DNA of 64,000 bases from JALUZX01 sp964561605 (lineage in GTDB: Bacteria > Planctomycetota > UBA1135 > JALUZX01): assembly GCA_964561605.1 (NCBI GenBank), contig CAZLQD010000001.1, positions 51,606 through 115,605 of the forward strand, read 5' to 3'. The notes beneath the pieces are model-generated. The model did no database searches, was not told the origin of the DNA, and worked only from the letters and a program-made list of their open reading frames with translations. Both the position numbers and the translations under genes were made by a program. Of this stretch, positions 26,833 to 34,365 are shown in pieces (position 1 is the stretch's first letter; every line of letters starts with the position of its first letter).

Positions 26833-27695
26833 TCCGAACCCCGACTTCGCCCCATTGTGTCCATTGGATCACGCAACTTCCGTATACCAGGCAAACAACG
26901 CATCATTTCAAAGGACCCCAGTCAGCCGGAAGGTCCGGCATCGGGACCGGGCGATCGATGTCCCCTCCCTTGGGGGCGTAGATTTTGCGCCGAAGCCAAG
27001 TGGAGCACCCCGGCCAAGGCCGGGAAACCCGTGAGACACGGCCTGAACCGGATCCCTCTTTCAACGCCGGACGGGTCCCCCGGGTTCACTCACCATTGCC
27101 CCCCCCCGGGGTGGGCCGGTTCCATCCTTCGGCCCCCCCCGGGGAGAGGCATGCCCCCCAGGAGGGTCGAAAAAGCTGGTGTCGCCTCGACCCGCAGAGA
27201 TCGGAGCCTTCGACAGGAGATTGCCCTGGGAATCCCAGGTGTCCACCTGGTCCCGGTTATGGACCTCGCCCAGGGCGTAGGCGGGTTTCTCGTCCCCCAC
27301 TGGGTGATCCGGAAGCAGGGCCGGTCGGCCAAATCCTCCCTCGAAGGGCATCCACCCAGGATCGCCTTCCCTTCCCTACGGCCTTTCCCCGGCTTGTTCA
27401 AAGGGGCGAAAGAATTTCCAGAATTCTTTTCCAGACCCTCCTCCTTTCGCCGCCCTCGGTCCGGGGCGCCAGCCCGAATGATCCCCCGTCAGCCCCGGCG
27501 GGCCGAGTCACGGCCCAAAGGGCCGTGACGAGGACGTCCGGGGAGCGGCCCCCCCCCGAAACATCGCCAAACTGCGAACACCCAGGCTCCACCCGACCTC
27601 TGGGGATGTTGCTCCCCATCGAGCCCGATGATCCTTTCCGCCGAAGGTGCCGGCGAGAGAGAGAAGGGGACGAGCCCGAAGGCTTCGAATGCCCC
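26833..27695. other. 863-bp gap with a repeat element and possible gene remnant
   Basis: No convincing intact gene. Open frames here are compositionally odd and conflict with each other. On the minus strand near 27200-27290, HNRDQVDTWDSQGNLLSKAP resembles a YD/RHS repeat (x-W/Y-D-x-x-G-N-L), perhaps a scrap of a decayed RHS-type gene. A dispersed repeat occupies 27488-27600. GC rises from the AT-richer left end to the usual level on the right. Confidence 0.45.
27488..27600 (+). repeat. Dispersed palindromic repeat, copy A1
   Basis: Starts GTCAGCCCCGG and contains a perfect hairpin: arms GTCACGGCCC (27507-27516) and GGGCCGTGAC (27520-27529) with an AAA loop. GAGGACGTCCGGGGAG and a C-run then CGAAA-type sequence follow. 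A homologous copy lies at 63776, where the stem differs by compensating changes. Confidence 0.75.
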
Positions 27696-29576
27696 TCAGA
27701 AGGTCGCCTTGAGCCCGACCCACCCCGCCCTTCCCGGAACGGTGAGGTTCCCGATCTCGTGCCACCTGGCGTCCAGGAGATTCTCCAGGCCCGCCAGGAT
27801 CTCCAGGTAGGGAAGAGGCTGAAGGGACGCCGTAGCCGAAAGGTCGGTGAAGTTCTCCCTGTGGCTCTTTGTCCCGGGTTGCCCCCAAAGACCCAGGACG
27901 GTCTCTCCGAAGATGTCCGCCCTCCACTCCCAGGCACCACGCGGAACCTCGCCCGACCCGGCGTGGACTCCGTAGACGAACCGCGTCCGGACCGCTCCGG
28001 GAGAAATCCCCTCGTGGTGCAGGTAGATCGCCCCCGCCCGGATCCCCAGTTTCCCCGTCCCGTAACTCACCGTGGACTCCACCCCTCTCTGGCGGTAGGG
28101 GCCGGTGTTGGAGATGGAGAAGGGAGGAGGCGGCCCCTGCCTCTCGATGGCGTCGTGCCCCCTCACGGCGAACAGAGAGACCTTCCCCCGGAAGAGGTCT
28201 TTTCCTGCCTCCAGGGAAAGTTCCAGGTTGTCCGCCACCTCGGGGTCCAGGTCGGGGTTGAAAGCGGGAAAGGGATAGTGGAGTTCGTTGATCGTCGGGG
28301 CCCGGAACCCCCTTGCGTAGGAGAGTCCCGCCCCGGTCCTCCACCCTTCGACCTCACCCTCCCAGGAGAGACTCGAAGCTGGCAGGAAATGGGTCCCGAA
28401 GGAAGTGACGTGGTCGGCCCTTCCCCCTGCGGCGGCACGGAATCCCCCTCCGAGTTCGGCCGCGGCCCGGAGGAAACCCGACGTCTCCGTGAGGAAGTGC
28501 TCCCCCCTGTAGGCGGCCCTGTTCCCCGTCCAGGCCTTTCCCCCGTAACGGGTCCAATCGAATCCCCCCGCCACCCGAATCCCCGGGGAGACCTCCATGG
28601 ATCGCCAAAGGGAGACGCCCGCCGTCTCGTCCTCCGAGTCCCACCCGTCGGTGAAGGCGTGGTCCCCCCACTCGTAGAAGAGGGCGGCCCTGCCCCGATT
28701 CTTCCCGGTCTCCTCCTCCAGAGCCCAGGTGAACCCCCTCCTGGATACCCGCTGAACCAGATTGGAGGCGGCGTTGAAGGGGTCCTCCGCCGCCAGCCGG
28801 GCCCCACGGGCGTGGATCCAGGTCGAATACCCATCACCAAGGTCGTATCCCAGCCTCAGGGTCCCGTTCTTCATGCGGAAATTGCTGTTCTCCCTGTGCC
28901 CCTCGGTCGTCCTGTAGCCCTCGGTGACGTAGTAGTCCCAGCGACCCTGTTTGCCCCCGTGGGCGACCGCCTCCTCCCATGTGTTGTATCTTCCATAGCG
29001 GGTGAAGATCTCGGTTTCGAAACCGGGTTCCCGCCTCCTCCTGGTCCGGATCTCCACGGCCCCGGCCAGGGCGCTTCCCCCGAAGAGGTCCGAGGAAGGA
29101 CCCTCGTCGACGACGACTTTCTCCACGTCCTCGGGAGTATAGAGGTCCTGGAGAGGGTGGCCGAAGAGCCCCATCCTGCTCGGGACTCCGTCCACGAGGA
29201 CCAGGACACCCGTGTTCGGCTTGCCGCCGGTCCCCCTGATGGAAAGGATGCCTCCCGCTCCCGTCGCGAGTCCGAAGCCCAGGAAGGAACGGTTCGAGAC
29301 GAAAACCCCCGGTATCCAGGTCCGCAAGGCGTCCAGAACGTTCCTGGCGCCTGTCTCCTCGATCTGCCTTCGCGTGAGAACCGTCCTGGACCGGTCCGCC
29401 AGGGCCTTCTCTTCAAGCTCTCCCCGGGCGTGGAGCCGGACCTCCCGGAGATTCTCGGCCCTTTCCTCCTTGCGGGCATTCTCCTTGCTCTTTTCCCGGG
29501 AAAGAGGCGTGGACTGGCCGTACCCGCCGGGAAGGAAGGCCAACGCTCCAAAAAGGAAGAACACGGGAATCTTCAT
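27696..29576 (-). CDS. TonB-dependent outer-membrane receptor, probably for nickel complexes
   Basis: ATG 29576 is preceded by AGGAGGTGACC, a very strong ribosome site. A signal peptide (MKIPVFFLFGALAFLPGGYG) is followed by the plug domain (LTRRQIEETGARNVLDAL, ILSIRGTGGKPNTGVLVLVDG, SSDLFGGSALAGAVEIRTRR) and a beta-barrel of 22-strand type with a terminal Phe (VGLKATF). Length is 626. The operator at 29605-29631 matches that of the ECF-nikR operon, so uptake of nickel or a nickel chelate is the best inference. By sequence alone it is a generic BtuB/siderophore-type receptor. TonB/ExbBD are not in the window. Confidence 0.9.
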   Translation of the reverse strand: MKIPVFFLFGALAFLPGGYGQSTPLSREKSKENARKEERAENLREVRLHARGELEEKALADRSRTVLTRRQIEETGARNVLDALRTWIPGVFVSNRSFLGFGLATGAGGILSIRGTGGKPNTGVLVLVDGVPSRMGLFGHPLQDLYTPEDVEKVVVDEGPSSDLFGGSALAGAVEIRTRRRREPGFETEIFTRYGRYNTWEEAVAHGGKQGRWDYYVTEGYRTTEGHRENSNFRMKNGTLRLGYDLGDGYSTWIHARGARLAAEDPFNAASNLVQRVSRRGFTWALEEETGKNRGRAALFYEWGDHAFTDGWDSEDETAGVSLWRSMEVSPGIRVAGGFDWTRYGGKAWTGNRAAYRGEHFLTETSGFLRAAAELGGGFRAAAGGRADHVTSFGTHFLPASSLSWEGEVEGWRTGAGLSYARGFRAPTINELHYPFPAFNPDLDPEVADNLELSLEAGKDLFRGKVSLFAVRGHDAIERQGPPPPFSISNTGPYRQRGVESTVSYGTGKLGIRAGAIYLHHEGISPGAVRTRFVYGVHAGSGEVPRGAWEWRADIFGETVLGLWGQPGTKSHRENFTDLSATASLQPLPYLEILAGLENLLDARWHEIGNLTVPGRAGWVGLKATF

Positions 29577-29600
29577 GGTCACCTCCTGGAAAGAGAGGAG

Positions 29601-29631
29601 GATCGTAGCACGTTTTCGTTTTTCGTGCCAC
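29601..29631 (-). promoter_or_regulatory. Probable NikR operator over the TonB-receptor promoter
   Basis: Read on the minus strand: GTGGCAC (29631-29625), 13 bases, GTGCTAC (29611-29605). Both half-sites and the spacing are identical to the site at 23053, though the spacer sequence differs. GTGGCA, 18 bases and TACGAT (29606-29601) reproduce the same promoter arrangement. The start codon is 29 bases downstream. Confidence 0.7.
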
Positions 29632-29685
29632 CAAGAATCGCCCCGAATCCCCCCTTTCCTTCCGGAGGAGCCACGACCTTCCGCC

Positions 29686-31050
29686 CTAACTCCGCCCTCT
29701 CCCCTTCTCCCTCTCCCGGGCCCTCCTGCGGGCATCTTCGATCCAGGCGAGGCGCCTGGCGATCCTCTCCTCCAGGCCCTCCCTGGTGGGCCTGTAGAAG
29801 ACCCTCCCCGCCAGCCTGTCGGGCAGGCACTCCAGGGCGGGGACCTTCTCCTCGGCGTCGTGGGCGCTTTCGTAACCCTTCCCGTAGCCCAGCTCCTTCA
29901 TCAATCCCGTCGGGGCGTTCCGGATCCGGAGCGGCACCGGGTCGGCCCGGCCCTCACGGACCTCCTTCTCCACTTCCTGGAGGGCCGCATATACGCTGTT
30001 GGACCTGGGCGCAACGGCCAGGTAGACCACGGCCTGGGCCAGGGCCAGCTTCCCCTCGGGAAGACCAAGGAACTCGAAGGCCTCCTTGGCTTCCAGGGCG
30101 ATCCTCAGGGCCCCGGGGTCGGCGAGTCCGATATCCTCCACGGCGAACCGGACCATCCTGCGGGCCACGTAGAGCGGGTCCTCCCCGGCGGCCAGCATCC
30201 TCTCGAACCAGTAGAGGGCCGCCTGTGGATCGGAAGAGCGGAGGGACTTGTGGAAGGCGCTGATCAGGTTGAAATGCTCCTCGCCGCTCTTGTCGTAGAG
30301 AAGGCTCCTGGAACCGGCGGCTTCCCGGGCGATCTCCTCGGTGATCCTCCTCTTCCCGCCGGCCAGGGCGAGGCGGGCCGCCTCCTCCAGGAGACCCAGG
30401 GAGCGCCTGGCGTCACCGGAGCCGAAACGGGCCATGAAAATCAAGGCACCCTCGTCCGCCTCCAGCCCCGAGCCGCCGAGGCCGCGTTCCCGGTCCTCCA
30501 GGGCCCTCCGCAGGATCAGGAGCAGGTCCTCTTCCTCCAGGGGATTCAGGACCAGCACCCTGGCCCGGGAGAGAAGGGCCCCCACCACCTCGAAGGAGGG
30601 ATTCTCCGTCGTGGCGCCGATGAGGACCACGTCCCCCCGCTCCACGTAGGGCAGGAAGGCGTCCTGCTGGGCCTTGTTGAACCTGTGGATCTCGTCCACG
30701 AACAGGATGGTCTTACGCCCCCCCGCATCCCTTCCGCGCCTTGCGCGGGCCATGACGGCCTTCACGTCCTTCACCCCGGAAAGGACGGCGCTGAAGGGAA
30801 CGAAATCCGCCTTCGTCGCCCGGGCGATCACCCTGGCGAGGGTGGTCTTCCCCGTTCCAGGCGGACCCCAGAGGATCAACGACGGAACCCGATCCTCCCG
30901 GACCGCCTCGCGGAGCCACCGGCCCTCCCCGAGGAGATGGTCCTGCCCCACGATCTCGTCGATCGTCCTCGGCCGCATACGCTCCGCAAGGGGAGCGTCC
31001 CCGGGGACGTTCTCCCAGGGATCCGACTCCAGGCCGCCGAACAGGCTCAC
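29686..31050 (-). CDS. rarA: Replication-associated recombination protein A (RarA/MgsA)
   Basis: An AAA+ ATPase of the clamp-loader clade acting at stalled replication forks. Walker A is GPPGTGKTT, Walker B/DEAH-like FVDEIHRFNKAQQDAFLPYVE, and sensor motif IGATTENPSFEV. The C-terminal MgsA tetramerisation part has SAFHKSLRSSDPQAALYWFERML. GTG 31050 overlaps the stop of the upstream methyltransferase (GTGA) and gives 454 residues. The frame continues to 31497 only as a shadow. Confidence 0.95.
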   Translation of the reverse strand: MSLFGGLESDPWENVPGDAPLAERMRPRTIDEIVGQDHLLGEGRWLREAVREDRVPSLILWGPPGTGKTTLARVIARATKADFVPFSAVLSGVKDVKAVMARARRGRDAGGRKTILFVDEIHRFNKAQQDAFLPYVERGDVVLIGATTENPSFEVVGALLSRARVLVLNPLEEEDLLLILRRALEDRERGLGGSGLEADEGALIFMARFGSGDARRSLGLLEEAARLALAGGKRRITEEIAREAAGSRSLLYDKSGEEHFNLISAFHKSLRSSDPQAALYWFERMLAAGEDPLYVARRMVRFAVEDIGLADPGALRIALEAKEAFEFLGLPEGKLALAQAVVYLAVAPRSNSVYAALQEVEKEVREGRADPVPLRIRNAPTGLMKELGYGKGYESAHDAEEKVPALECLPDRLAGRVFYRPTREGLEERIARRLAWIEDARRRAREREKGRGRS

Positions 31051-31874
31051 CGGACACGCCTCCCTTCCCGCCTGCGCCGGGCCGCTTCGAAGAGGAGCAG
31101 GGAACCCGCCACGGCAAGGTTGAGGGACTCCACCCCTCCCTCCATGGGTATGGAGACGGTCCCAGCCGCCCGGGAGAGGATCTCCCGGGGGAGACCGCCC
31201 CCCTCGGCCCCGATCGCCAGGGCCAGGGGCAGTTCCCAGGGGGCATCCCAGAAGGAAGGGCCCGACCCGGCCTGGGCCGCCCTCAAGGGAATCCCCCGGG
31301 TCTCCAGGAAAGAGAGGGCCTCCCCGGAGGAACCCACCCTCAGGAAGGGGAAGGAGAGGGCCTGCCCGGCGGAGGCCCTGAGAGCCTTGGGCTTCAGGGG
31401 ATCGGCCGTCCCCGGAAGGAGGACGGCGCCCGTGGCACCCGCCGCCGAGGCGGACCGAACCAGGGCCCCCACGTTTCCCGGATCCTGCACACCGCAAAGA
31501 ACCAGGAGGAAGACTTCCTCCTCCCCCCGCCCCAGGAGGTCCTCCTCCTTCCAGACGGGCCTCTCCAGGAGCAGGAGAACCCCCTGGGCCCGCTCCACCC
31601 CGGAGAATCCCCGGAAGATCCGCTCCGGCGCCTCCAGCACACGGAAGGGCCCCGGGACGGCGAGGAGGCGCTCCAGCAACTCCCCTCCGCCGGGACGGTC
31701 CGCGAGGCCCGGCGAGACAAGGGCTTCAAGGGGCCTCCACGAGCCCTCCAGGGCCTCCCCCACGAGCTTGACCCCCTCCAGGAGGACCGCCCCCCTGTTC
31801 CGGCCCTCCAAGGCGAGGCGGAACCTCTTGAGGCCCGGATTGGACCGGGAACGGATCTTTACGGGTTCCCTCAT
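31047..31874 (-). CDS. SpoU/TrmH-family RNA 2'-O-methyltransferase
   Basis: The SPOUT knot motifs are clear: DPGNVGALVRSASAAGA (motif 1), LALAIGAEGGGLP (motif 2) and SIPMEGGVESLNLAVAGSLLLFE (motif 3). An N-terminal substrate-binding domain (LLEGVKLVGEAL) is typical of 23S rRNA-type members. Length is 275. The target nucleotide cannot be assigned. It is translationally coupled to rarA and separated from divergent rsgA by 30 bases. Confidence 0.9.
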   Translation of the reverse strand: MREPVKIRSRSNPGLKRFRLALEGRNRGAVLLEGVKLVGEALEGSWRPLEALVSPGLADRPGGGELLERLLAVPGPFRVLEAPERIFRGFSGVERAQGVLLLLERPVWKEEDLLGRGEEEVFLLVLCGVQDPGNVGALVRSASAAGATGAVLLPGTADPLKPKALRASAGQALSFPFLRVGSSGEALSFLETRGIPLRAAQAGSGPSFWDAPWELPLALAIGAEGGGLPREILSRAAGTVSIPMEGGVESLNLAVAGSLLLFEAARRRREGRRVR

Positions 31875-31904
31875 GCCCCCATGCTACTTTATCCTTCCCG
31901 GGCC

Positions 31905-32837
31905 ATGAAATCCCAAGAACGACAAAGGGAAGGCCTGGTCCTCAGGCTGGACGGGAAGGCCGTCCTCCTGGACGTGGACGGCCGGGAGGTGAAGGCCGCC
32001 CTGAGGGGTAAGCTCTTCGAGAAGGCCGACAGAGAGGAGAAGCGCCCCGTCGCCGTGGGAGACCGGGTCCGCCTCCTCCTCGAGGGGGAGGAAGCCGTGG
32101 TCACGGAGGTCCTTCCCAGGCGGACCACCCTCTGCAGGGTCTCGGCCGGTGAAAAGAAGAAAAAGCAGGTCGTGGCGGCCAACGTGGACCAGGTGGCCGT
32201 CGTTACCTCCCTCCGTAAACCGGAACCCTACCCCCCCCTGCTGGACCGTATCCTGGCCGGGGCCGTCGCCGGGGGCATCGATCCATTCCTGGTCTTCAAC
32301 AAGCTCGACCTGGACCGGAAGGGGACGGCGGCGGAATGGAAGAAGGTCTACGCCCCGGCGGGCTTCCCCATCCTCTTCACCTCCGTTCCCGAAAAGAAGG
32401 GCCTGGAGGAGCTCCGCGCCCGCCTCACGGGGAAGACCACCGCCTTCGCAGGCCCCTCCGGAGCGGGCAAGTCCTCCCTCCTCAACGCCCTTCAGCCGGG
32501 CCTGGAGCTCCGCACCGGCGAAGTGGGACGCAAGGGCGTCCACCCAGGCCGCCACACCACCACGAGCGCCGTCCTCCTCAGGCTCTCCTTCGGCGGCTAC
32601 GTCGTGGACACCCCCGGTGTCCGGGCCTTCGGGACCTGGGGCATCGAGAGATCGGAGCTGGCCCACTGCTTCCCCGAGTTCCGGCCCTACCTGGGAAAAT
32701 GCGCCTTCCACGACTGCTCCCACACCCACGAGCCCGATTGCGCCGTGAGGGATGCCGTGGAGAAGGGGGAGATCCCCCTCTCCCGGTACAGGAGCTACTG
32801 CTCCATCCTGGAGGAACTCGCCCCGGAAGAGTCCTGA
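31905..32837 (+). CDS. rsgA: Small-ribosomal-subunit biogenesis GTPase
   Basis: A circularly permuted GTPase that checks late 30S assembly. An OB domain is followed by the G motifs in permuted order: NKLD, then GPSGAGKSSLLN, then DTPG. The C-terminal zinc site is CAFHDCSHTHEPDC. ATG 31905 gives 310 residues; ATG 31881 eight codons upstream is a possible alternative. The last 43 bases overlap the convergent membrane-protein gene. Confidence 0.94.
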   Translation: MKSQERQREGLVLRLDGKAVLLDVDGREVKAALRGKLFEKADREEKRPVAVGDRVRLLLEGEEAVVTEVLPRRTTLCRVSAGEKKKKQVVAANVDQVAVVTSLRKPEPYPPLLDRILAGAVAGGIDPFLVFNKLDLDRKGTAAEWKKVYAPAGFPILFTSVPEKKGLEELRARLTGKTTAFAGPSGAGKSSLLNALQPGLELRTGEVGRKGVHPGRHTTTSAVLLRLSFGGYVVDTPGVRAFGTWGIERSELAHCFPEFRPYLGKCAFHDCSHTHEPDCAVRDAVEKGEIPLSRYRSYCSILEELAPEES

Positions 32838-33361
32838 GGAGGGCCTCCCTCCCGATCCCGCCTCGCTCTCCTGGCCTCGGCGAAGAGGGAGGCCAGGGCT
32901 CCGCCGCCGGCACCTCCCAGGCCGTTGGTGACGACCAGCACCAGGGGCATCCAGCGGATCCCGCTCACAACGGCCGGCCAGAGGGCTTTCAGCTCCTTTT
33001 CCACCTCCTGGGGGGATTTTCCCTCCTTGCTCAGGTATTCCCGGAACTGGTCCATCATGGCCTGGAGGTTCTCGTGGGTCGGGGAGAACTGGCCCATGAG
33101 AAGAAGGACGGCCATGGCCGCAAGGGTTCCCAGGACGGCCCCGTAGAGCCCCAGCCAGGCGGCCTTCCCCGCAGGAGCCCGGCCCCCGGACCGGTAGAAG
33201 AGCCACAGCCCGAACCATCCCCCCAGGATCCCGGCCATCCCGAAGAAGCAGGAGCAAAGGAGGCCGCACCCGGGGAGGGCGGAAAGGATCCCCGTGGCCA
33301 GGGCCGCCGAGAAGACGGTCCTACGAAAGCTGAAAGGCTGGTTCTGGTTTTCGGAATTCAA
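32795..33361 (-). CDS. Membrane protein coupled to the DUF2752 gene
   Basis: The proposed start is TTG 33361, overlapping the DUF2752 stop (TTGA). The 188-residue protein has hydrophobic segments around FSAALATGILSALPGCGLLC, FFGMAGILGGWFGLWLFY, AAWLGLYGAVLGTLAAMAVLLLM and IRWMPLVLVVTNGLGGAGGGAL. The cysteine-rich first segment and a charged loop (SPQEVEKELKALW) stand out. The tail is hydrophilic and overlaps rsgA. No family is recognised, but DUF2752 genes often travel with a small multi-pass partner. Confidence 0.6.
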   Translation of the reverse strand: MNSENQNQPFSFRRTVFSAALATGILSALPGCGLLCSCFFGMAGILGGWFGLWLFYRSGGRAPAGKAAWLGLYGAVLGTLAAMAVLLLMGQFSPTHENLQAMMDQFREYLSKEGKSPQEVEKELKALWPAVVSGIRWMPLVLVVTNGLGGAGGGALASLFAEARRARRDREGGPPQDSSGASSSRMEQ

Positions 33362-33813
33362 GGTTTCGGCCAGGTAAGGAGTTTGAAGACCCAACTCAAC
33401 ACCAGGAGGGCCGCCGTTGCAAGAATGAGCCTCGCCCAGGGCCAGAGAGCGATCCTCAAGACGAGAGAACGGCCCGTCCAGAGGGCGTGGAGGGAGGCGA
33501 GAGCCGCCGCCAGGCAGAAGAAGAAGAAGAAGGCCCCGAAGGGCTGGGTCCAGAGGGCGGAGAGGATCCTCCCGTGGGCCGCCAGGGCGAAGGCCGTGGT
33601 GCACCCGCAGGTGATGCAGGGCCTCCCCGTGGCGAGGAGGTGCCCGCAGGGTGGGAGGCCGAGCTGGGTATGGGTCCCCGCACCGGAAGGATCGGGCCGG
33701 AGCCAAAGGCCGATCCCGACAAGGGTCATGGAGACCAGGAAGACCAGCACCAGGAAGGGCCTCTCCCCCCGGAGGAAGGGCAGGTCCCGGGACTCCTCTT
33801 CCGCCTTTCCCAC
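33358..33813 (-). CDS. DUF2752-family membrane protein
   Basis: The 151-residue product (GTG start) has three or four transmembrane segments. It carries the family signature: LGLPPCGHLLATGRPCITCGCTTA followed by HGRILSALWTQPFGAFFFF. The paired cysteines in CITCGC replace the common CPGCG and could bind metal or form disulfides. Function is unknown. It is third in a four-gene minus-strand operon with folC. Confidence 0.8.
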   Translation of the reverse strand: MGKAEEESRDLPFLRGERPFLVLVFLVSMTLVGIGLWLRPDPSGAGTHTQLGLPPCGHLLATGRPCITCGCTTAFALAAHGRILSALWTQPFGAFFFFFCLAAALASLHALWTGRSLVLRIALWPWARLILATAALLVLSWVFKLLTWPKP

Positions 33814-33825
33814 GACTCTCCCCTC

Positions 33826-34365
33826 CTAGGCCGGCCCCAGGCCGAAGAGGCTTGTCACCCAGGCCTTCCTGACGATCACGTAGGAGAGTCCCTCGAGCCT
33901 CCGGGCGGCCTCTTCGTGTGGCTCGGGCCTGCAGGCGATCTCCGGGCGGAGGAACACGAAGTAGGGTTTCTCCTCCAGGAGAGGACTGGCCAGGGCGGCC
34001 CGGGGGAGGAATGCCGTCACCCGAAAACCGAAGCGCCCCCTGGTCTGGGCCTGGGCCTGGACCTTCGTTCCCTCCTGGGAGAGCCTCTTCCATCCCTCGT
34101 CGCCCGTGAGGTCCACGAACTCGTGGGCCAGCACGACATGCTCCAGGTTCACCAGGAACTGGGGGGATTCCACGATCTCGCCGGTCTCCAGGTCGATCCT
34201 GGCGGCATCCCTCATAGAAAGGAAGGGGTGGCGCGGATCCTCCATGGCCCGGCTCAACCGCTGGACCTTGCCTTCCACCGTCCCCAAGTAGAGAAAGGTG
34301 TCCGTAACCAGCAGGTCCTCCCGGAAAGGAGGACCTCCCGAAGCCTCGCCTTTCGTCTCAACCAT
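33826..34365 (-). CDS. Hypothetical cytosolic protein in the folC operon
   Basis: The 179-residue protein is soluble with no signal peptide. The first half reads as a beta-barrel-like domain (LLVTDTFLYLGTVEGKVQRLSRAM, SMRDAARIDLETGEIVESPQFLVNLEHVVLAHE), similar in feel to small domains that fall under DUF6812, but I am not certain. Its ATG overlaps the end of folC by eight bases, and DUF2752 follows after 12 bases. Confidence 0.6.
   Translation of the reverse strand: MVETKGEASGGPPFREDLLVTDTFLYLGTVEGKVQRLSRAMEDPRHPFLSMRDAARIDLETGEIVESPQFLVNLEHVVLAHEFVDLTGDEGWKRLSQEGTKVQAQAQTRGRFGFRVTAFLPRAALASPLLEEKPYFVFLRPEIACRPEPHEEAARRLEGLSYVIVRKAWVTSLFGLGPA

Noticed and set aside
26815..27528. Plus-strand ORF of 237 codons in the gap
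   Set aside because: Composition is not protein-like, it conflicts with the repeat element, and it has no ribosome site.
26985..30263. 1092-codon open frame on the plus strand
   Set aside because: It runs antisense through the TonB receptor and rarA genes, is Pro/Arg/Gly-rich and has no domain. Long shadow frames are expected at this GC.
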